NCBI GenBank assembly: GCA_016928935.1
Contig: JAFGJU010000062.1
Coordinates: forward strand, 1 to 12,919
Direction: 5' to 3'
Length of the DNA: 12,919 bases
DNA from: Candidatus Eiseniibacteriota bacterium
GTDB lineage: Bacteria; Eisenbacteria; RBG-16-71-46; JAFGJU01
In this document: piece after piece, positions 12,654-12,919 of the stretch
Position numbering within the stretch: the first letter of the stretch is position 1
Layout of the letters: each line of letters opens with the position of its first letter
Translations under genes and position numbers: made by a program
The notes under the pieces: model-generated
Told to the model about the DNA's origin: nothing
What the model saw: the letters and a program-made list of their open reading frames with translations, nothing else
The model's database searches: none

Positions 12654-12919
12654 ATGGCTAGAGTAGAACAGACCGCCCCGCAGACCCCGTTCATGCCAGA
12701 AACACCCCCGCACGGCCTCACGAGAACGATGCCGGCGAGCCCCGAGAGCCAACATCACCACGGCGCACCGGACAGGGCGGGGAGGTCCTCCGGCCCCAGT
12801 CGGTCGGGGTCCCAGGCGGCGGGGGACAGCCGTGACGTCGAAGTTTGTTTTTCGGAGAACGCCCTGAAGGTCCTGGAGCGCAGGTATCTCCGCAAGGACG
12901 AGGCCGGCAGAATAGTGGA
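12654..12919 (+). CDS. nrdJ: Adenosylcobalamin-dependent (class II) ribonucleotide reductase, N-terminal part (partial at 3' end)
   Basis: The frame from ATG 12654 stays open to the window edge (88 codons). Its last part, VCFSENALKVLERRYLRKDEAGRIV (split here as residues 64-75 and 76-88), is the opening motif of class II reductases, which reduce ribonucleotides to deoxyribonucleotides with a B12-derived radical. The NrdR-like boxes upstream support a ribonucleotide reductase gene. GGGAG (12641-12645) precedes the ATG by eight bases. The first 62 residues are rich in Pro, Ser, Gly, Arg and His (ESQHHHGAPDRAG and similar), probably disordered, and are not part of the conserved family. Later starts inside this extension (ATG codons at residues 14 and 26) are possible. 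The catalytic core is outside the window, so the class II call rests on this N-terminal motif. Confidence 0.84.
   Translation, partial: MARVEQTAPQTPFMPETPPHGLTRTMPASPESQHHHGAPDRAGRSSGPSRSGSQAAGDSRDVEVCFSENALKVLERRYLRKDEAGRIV

Noticed and set aside
11013..12761. Minus-strand open frame of 582 codons across ktrB, ktrA and the nrdJ promoter
   Set aside because: It crosses two secure genes, a promoter region and the GC-rich repeat, with no protein-like motif; a compositional shadow.

Overview
The window is a GC-rich stretch of bacterial chromosome in which every gene I can support lies on the + strand. The organism is a diderm (Gram-negative-type) bacterium with an LPS-assembly porin (LptD) and periplasmic multihaem cytochrome c. 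The long LptD with a multi-repeat periplasmic part, together with frequent AGG (Arg) and ATA (Ile) codons in GC-rich DNA, suggests an uncultured lineage near the FCB or deltaproteobacterial-type phyla. That placement is a guess; no 16S or marker phylogeny is available here. TGA ends accD, folC, the ABC ATPase gene and ktrA, so it is an ordinary stop codon in this genome.

Layout. (1) 1-1868: the 3' part of accD overlapping folC, the classic accD-folC pair. (2) 1997-4214: a sugar-type ABC transporter ATPase, then a ROK-family sugar kinase. (3) 4219-8056: a very large lptD, four bases after the kinase, then an HU/IHF-type DNA-binding protein. (4) 8227-9561: the most interesting gene, an exported UshA/5'-nucleotidase-like protein fused to a tetrahaem cytochrome module. 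Its reading frame is interrupted only by a TGA at 8371-8373. This TGA lies in a Cys-Gly-(TGA) motif where relatives, as I recall them, have Cys-Gly-Cys, and GC-rich hairpins follow it, so I read it as selenocysteine. (5) 9885-10058: a 57-residue lipoprotein behind its own promoter and a structured leader. (6) 10111-10155: a strong hairpin with a U-tract, ahead of ktrB and ktrA (10206-12239), a potassium channel subunit and its nucleotide-binding regulator. (7) 12240-12653: a non-coding region with a GC-rich nested inverted repeat, then a strong promoter overlapped by two NrdR-box-like sites 31 bp apart, leading into the 5' end of nrdJ (B12-dependent ribonucleotide reductase), which runs off the window.

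Most genes are housekeeping: fatty-acid and folate metabolism, sugar uptake and phosphorylation, LPS export, nucleoid structure, K+ uptake and dNTP synthesis. The candidate undescribed system is the periplasmic UshA-like tetrahaem selenoprotein. It joins a divergent metallophosphoesterase fold, a C-x-Sec redox pair and four c-type haems in one chain. Smaller regulatory signals are the NrdR-controlled nrdJ promoter, a possible attenuator before ktrBA and a folded leader before the lipoprotein gene.
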